DNA of 64,000 bases from contig NC_135152.1 in NCBI RefSeq assembly GCF_050948215.1, positions 9,148,310 to 9,212,309 of the forward strand, read 5' to 3'. Below the pieces are notes generated by a model, which was not told where the DNA came from, did not search any database, and saw only the letters and a program-made list of their open reading frames with translations. Shown here piece after piece: positions 61,620-64,000 of this stretch (positions within the stretch are counted from its first letter, which is position 1; each line of letters starts with the position of its first letter). This DNA comes from Halictus rubicundus (lineage: Eukaryota; Arthropoda; Insecta; Hymenoptera; Halictidae). Position numbers and translations under genes: made by a program.

Positions 61620-64000
61620 CGATTCCTAAATCCTGGGCGATTTCTCAAAAACTAATTGTTCGTACACCTTTTGTTTGTAGCGTTAGCTTACGAAAACTCA
61701 TAATTTAAAAAAATTCGTTACATAAAAATCAATTCGGTTGCATACAAATTTTTCAACTACTTCCACCTATATTGCAGAAACGGCTCACTCTGCCATATCT
61801 ATTAATGACCGCACAGAGCGGCACCGTTAGTTTTAAATTTCGATTAAATCGATCTCTACGCCGAAGATTCTCTACAGTCGATTCAGTCCCGATTCCCGCC
61901 GCCGTGGATCGCAAACACAGGATACCCGCGACGTCGGCGGAGCAAAGAGTTAATCCGGCCGATCTGCATTTTGTCGAAAAAGAGGAACGAGTCTTGCGGG
62001 AATTTCGCCGGGTATCTGGCGGCGAACACGCGCCGCGTCGAGCCCTCGATAAAAATCGCAAATCCCCGGGAACCGTCGACTACGCTTCTTCTCCTCCCGG
62101 GCACGAAGACAGTTCGAGGATTAACATTTCGCCGACGAGGGTTGTCGGCGGTTCCATAAAAGCGTGGGATCGAACCGGGCCCGTTAGGGTGGTTAGGCGA
62201 CAGAAAAGGGGGATGGTTGGGGGTCGTCAGTCGATGGAAGGTGTGAGAGTCGGAGAGTGCGGTGCGAACGACCGTGAAGTGGCGGAGAGGGTGTCGTCGT
62301 CGGCCATGGTGGCCGCTTGTTTGAGGTACGGATGCGTTTGTTGCGAGAACGGATGAGAGTGGATGCCAAGGTGGAGTGGGTCAGTCGTGCTCGTCCCTCT
62401 ATCTTCTCGTCCCTCTTCCTCCCCCACCCTCACCGCCCCACCCGCTCGTTTCCACTTTCACGTCGGACAGGGTTCAGCCCCTTTCTACATCGGTACACAC
62501 GTACACAAGCGAGCCGGTGGTGCACGCTGGTCCCCGCCCGCATTAGTTTTATTGCTCGCGAGGGGGCGGGCTGAGGTTTGAACTACGAACAGTCTGAAAA
62601 AGCGTTGTTAGCATGATCAAAGATCCGAGGCTTCTTCGGGCTCTCATGGCCGCGACTACTCGTCCCTTTGACGACGACGCGCCGCACCGCGCGAACCGCT
62701 TTGATTGCTAGAACGAGCTCGATTGAGCTAATGCTGATCATGTATCAGGAAATTCCCGGATTTTACACACTAGACCGGTCCGAGGTGTTTTCATACGGAT
62801 CCGATTGAATTCCGACAAAATGTAATTGGTACCGGAAACGTCACTGGGTTTTCACCCAGTTAGCGACACACTGTGTTCTTGGATATGTTCTTGTTGTACC
62901 ACAAATGTAATACCACGGGGGTCACGGGTGAATTGATCGGGAAACGAATTAGCGGTACAGTGCCGATACCAAAATTAGAACTGTTCGTATAATACTCGTG
63001 AATCGACATCCGTTTCTAGCTTCCGGTACAGACGCACGTCGTCTCGAGATGATAAAAAATAGAGCGAGAATGAACCCGCATTTAGTATCCCCGTCAAAGT
63101 TCGAAAGCAGTAAGTTAATGATGGGTTACCTTGCAAGGTACACGTGGCGGTAACAAAGACCGAGGGGGCAAGAATCGATTGGAAAACGCTCGCAGCAAAG
63201 CCGTAATAGAGTTTGACCTATAGCGGCTAGGAGAAACGGAAGCGCGGGCAGGGCGCGGCGAAAAATGAAGAACGGATTCTCTTCGGCATTTAATTTGATA
63301 AATCTCGAGCCATGAAAGCTTAAGGATGTACGGAGGAAAAAGCGCCGGTAGAGGATCTCGTCCGAACGCGGAAAACTCGCGAGATTTATGCCCATCGATC
63401 TTGCGCATTCGTGTCACTCGTAGTTTGTATGAGATTATATTTCCCAGCGATACGATATCCTCGATCATAATTCTTCGCGTGTTTTTCCCGAATCGTTCGC
63501 GGACGGGTTATTCGCCGAAATTTATCACGCCTGTCGAAATTCACCATCCAGTTTTTAATCGTTCGCTCGAACTTGTTCGTAGCAGCGCACGAAACTGTAG
63601 GAACCTAATTCACAGTAGCGTCTCCATAACGCCGACAAACAGAACTCGCGAGGACCCGGCTTATACGATAGCGCCTCGATAGTTGTCGGAAGTTTTGAAT
63701 CGCGCCGAGTTTCAAAATCAAAATTGCAGAAAGTAGAACATAATGTACAGAGCGGCGTTTCCATAATGCAACAAACCTTGAGGGAAACTCGCAAACTTGA
63801 ACAGAAATCTGCTTAGACCGACATTGGCCCGATGGTCGTCGAAGAAAGTTTCGAATCGGATTTAAAAATCGATCGGTACTTTTCAGTTTGCTCGACTTCC
63901 GAGTCCATTGTAGTTTCAGACACGAGCAGCGAAAGTGCTCGGGTGTCTATCGGAGATCTTTAACGATCACGTACCAACGATCGCGTCAAACACGCTAAGT

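Larger units (their letters stand above)
53948..64000. other. Gene-poor stretch upstream of BCOR
   Basis: It probably contains BCOR 5' non-coding exon(s) and promoter, which I could not place. Open frames are short or Arg/Ser-rich without domains (for example 59916-60548 minus, 61772-62356 plus). It holds a (CT)n tract, a (GAC)n run at about 56541-56560, a hairpin ACCCGTC...GACGGGT near 61028, two TIR repeat copies, and a minus-strand ATG in ideal Kozak context at 62307. Confidence 0.5.

Noticed and set aside
61772..62356. 194-codon plus-strand open frame
   Set aside because: Basic, low-complexity peptide overlapping the GC-rich leader-like region, with no recognisable family.

Overview
This is an animal nuclear genome window, most likely from a hymenopteran insect (ant, bee or wasp). 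The support is indirect: short GT-AG introns of about 60-130 bp, AT-rich gene blocks set in CpG-rich intergenic DNA, many (CT)n/(TA)n/(AAT)n microsatellites, a mariner relic, several small terminal-inverted-repeat elements, and insect-like versions of conserved genes. The species cannot be named from the sequence alone.

Layout. 1-23 kb has no recognisable conserved gene. It holds a tandem array interrupted by a Tc1/mariner-type MITE (0.25-0.63 kb), an internally deleted mariner (1.64-2.65 kb), microsatellites, local duplications and a strong hairpin at 7.1 kb. At 23.35-23.50 kb (minus) there is a plausible first coding exon of a secreted protein, with a TATA box about 1 kb upstream and a duplicated 184-bp unit between them. 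A 414-bp hAT-type MITE with a perfect 8-bp target duplication lies at 24.8-25.2 kb.

The gene-bearing core is 29-54 kb. It contains an unrecognised four-exon gene for a 183-residue protein (29.16-30.05 kb, minus); a complete 14-exon axonemal dynein intermediate chain 1 (DNAI1, 31.11-34.26 kb, plus); a complete 3-exon fukutin-related protein (FKRP, 35.96-37.88 kb, minus) that converges on DNAI1; an LTR-retrotransposon-like fragment with a run of hairpins (38.2-39.1 kb) next to the 5' end of FKRP; and a 9-exon BCL6 corepressor (BCOR, 43.84-53.57 kb, minus) of about 2634 residues with a single 4.1-kb first coding exon. All splice phases I assigned agree across DNAI1, FKRP, BCOR and the unknown gene, giving open frames of 712, 496, 2634 and 183 residues.

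54-64 kb is again without a recognisable gene. It contains a piggyBac-type MITE (TTAA duplications) just upstream of BCOR, a (CT)n tract, and two copies of a roughly 190-bp TIR repeat that also occurs at 20.8 kb.

The genes do not form one pathway: DNAI1 serves the outer dynein arm of motile axonemes (in insects, sperm flagella and some sensory neurons), FKRP acts in the Golgi on dystroglycan-type O-mannosyl glycans, and BCOR is a nuclear Polycomb PRC1.1 scaffold. The most notable observation is that the insect FKRP keeps its zinc-finger cysteines but has replaced three of the four acidic residues expected to bind the catalytic metal.
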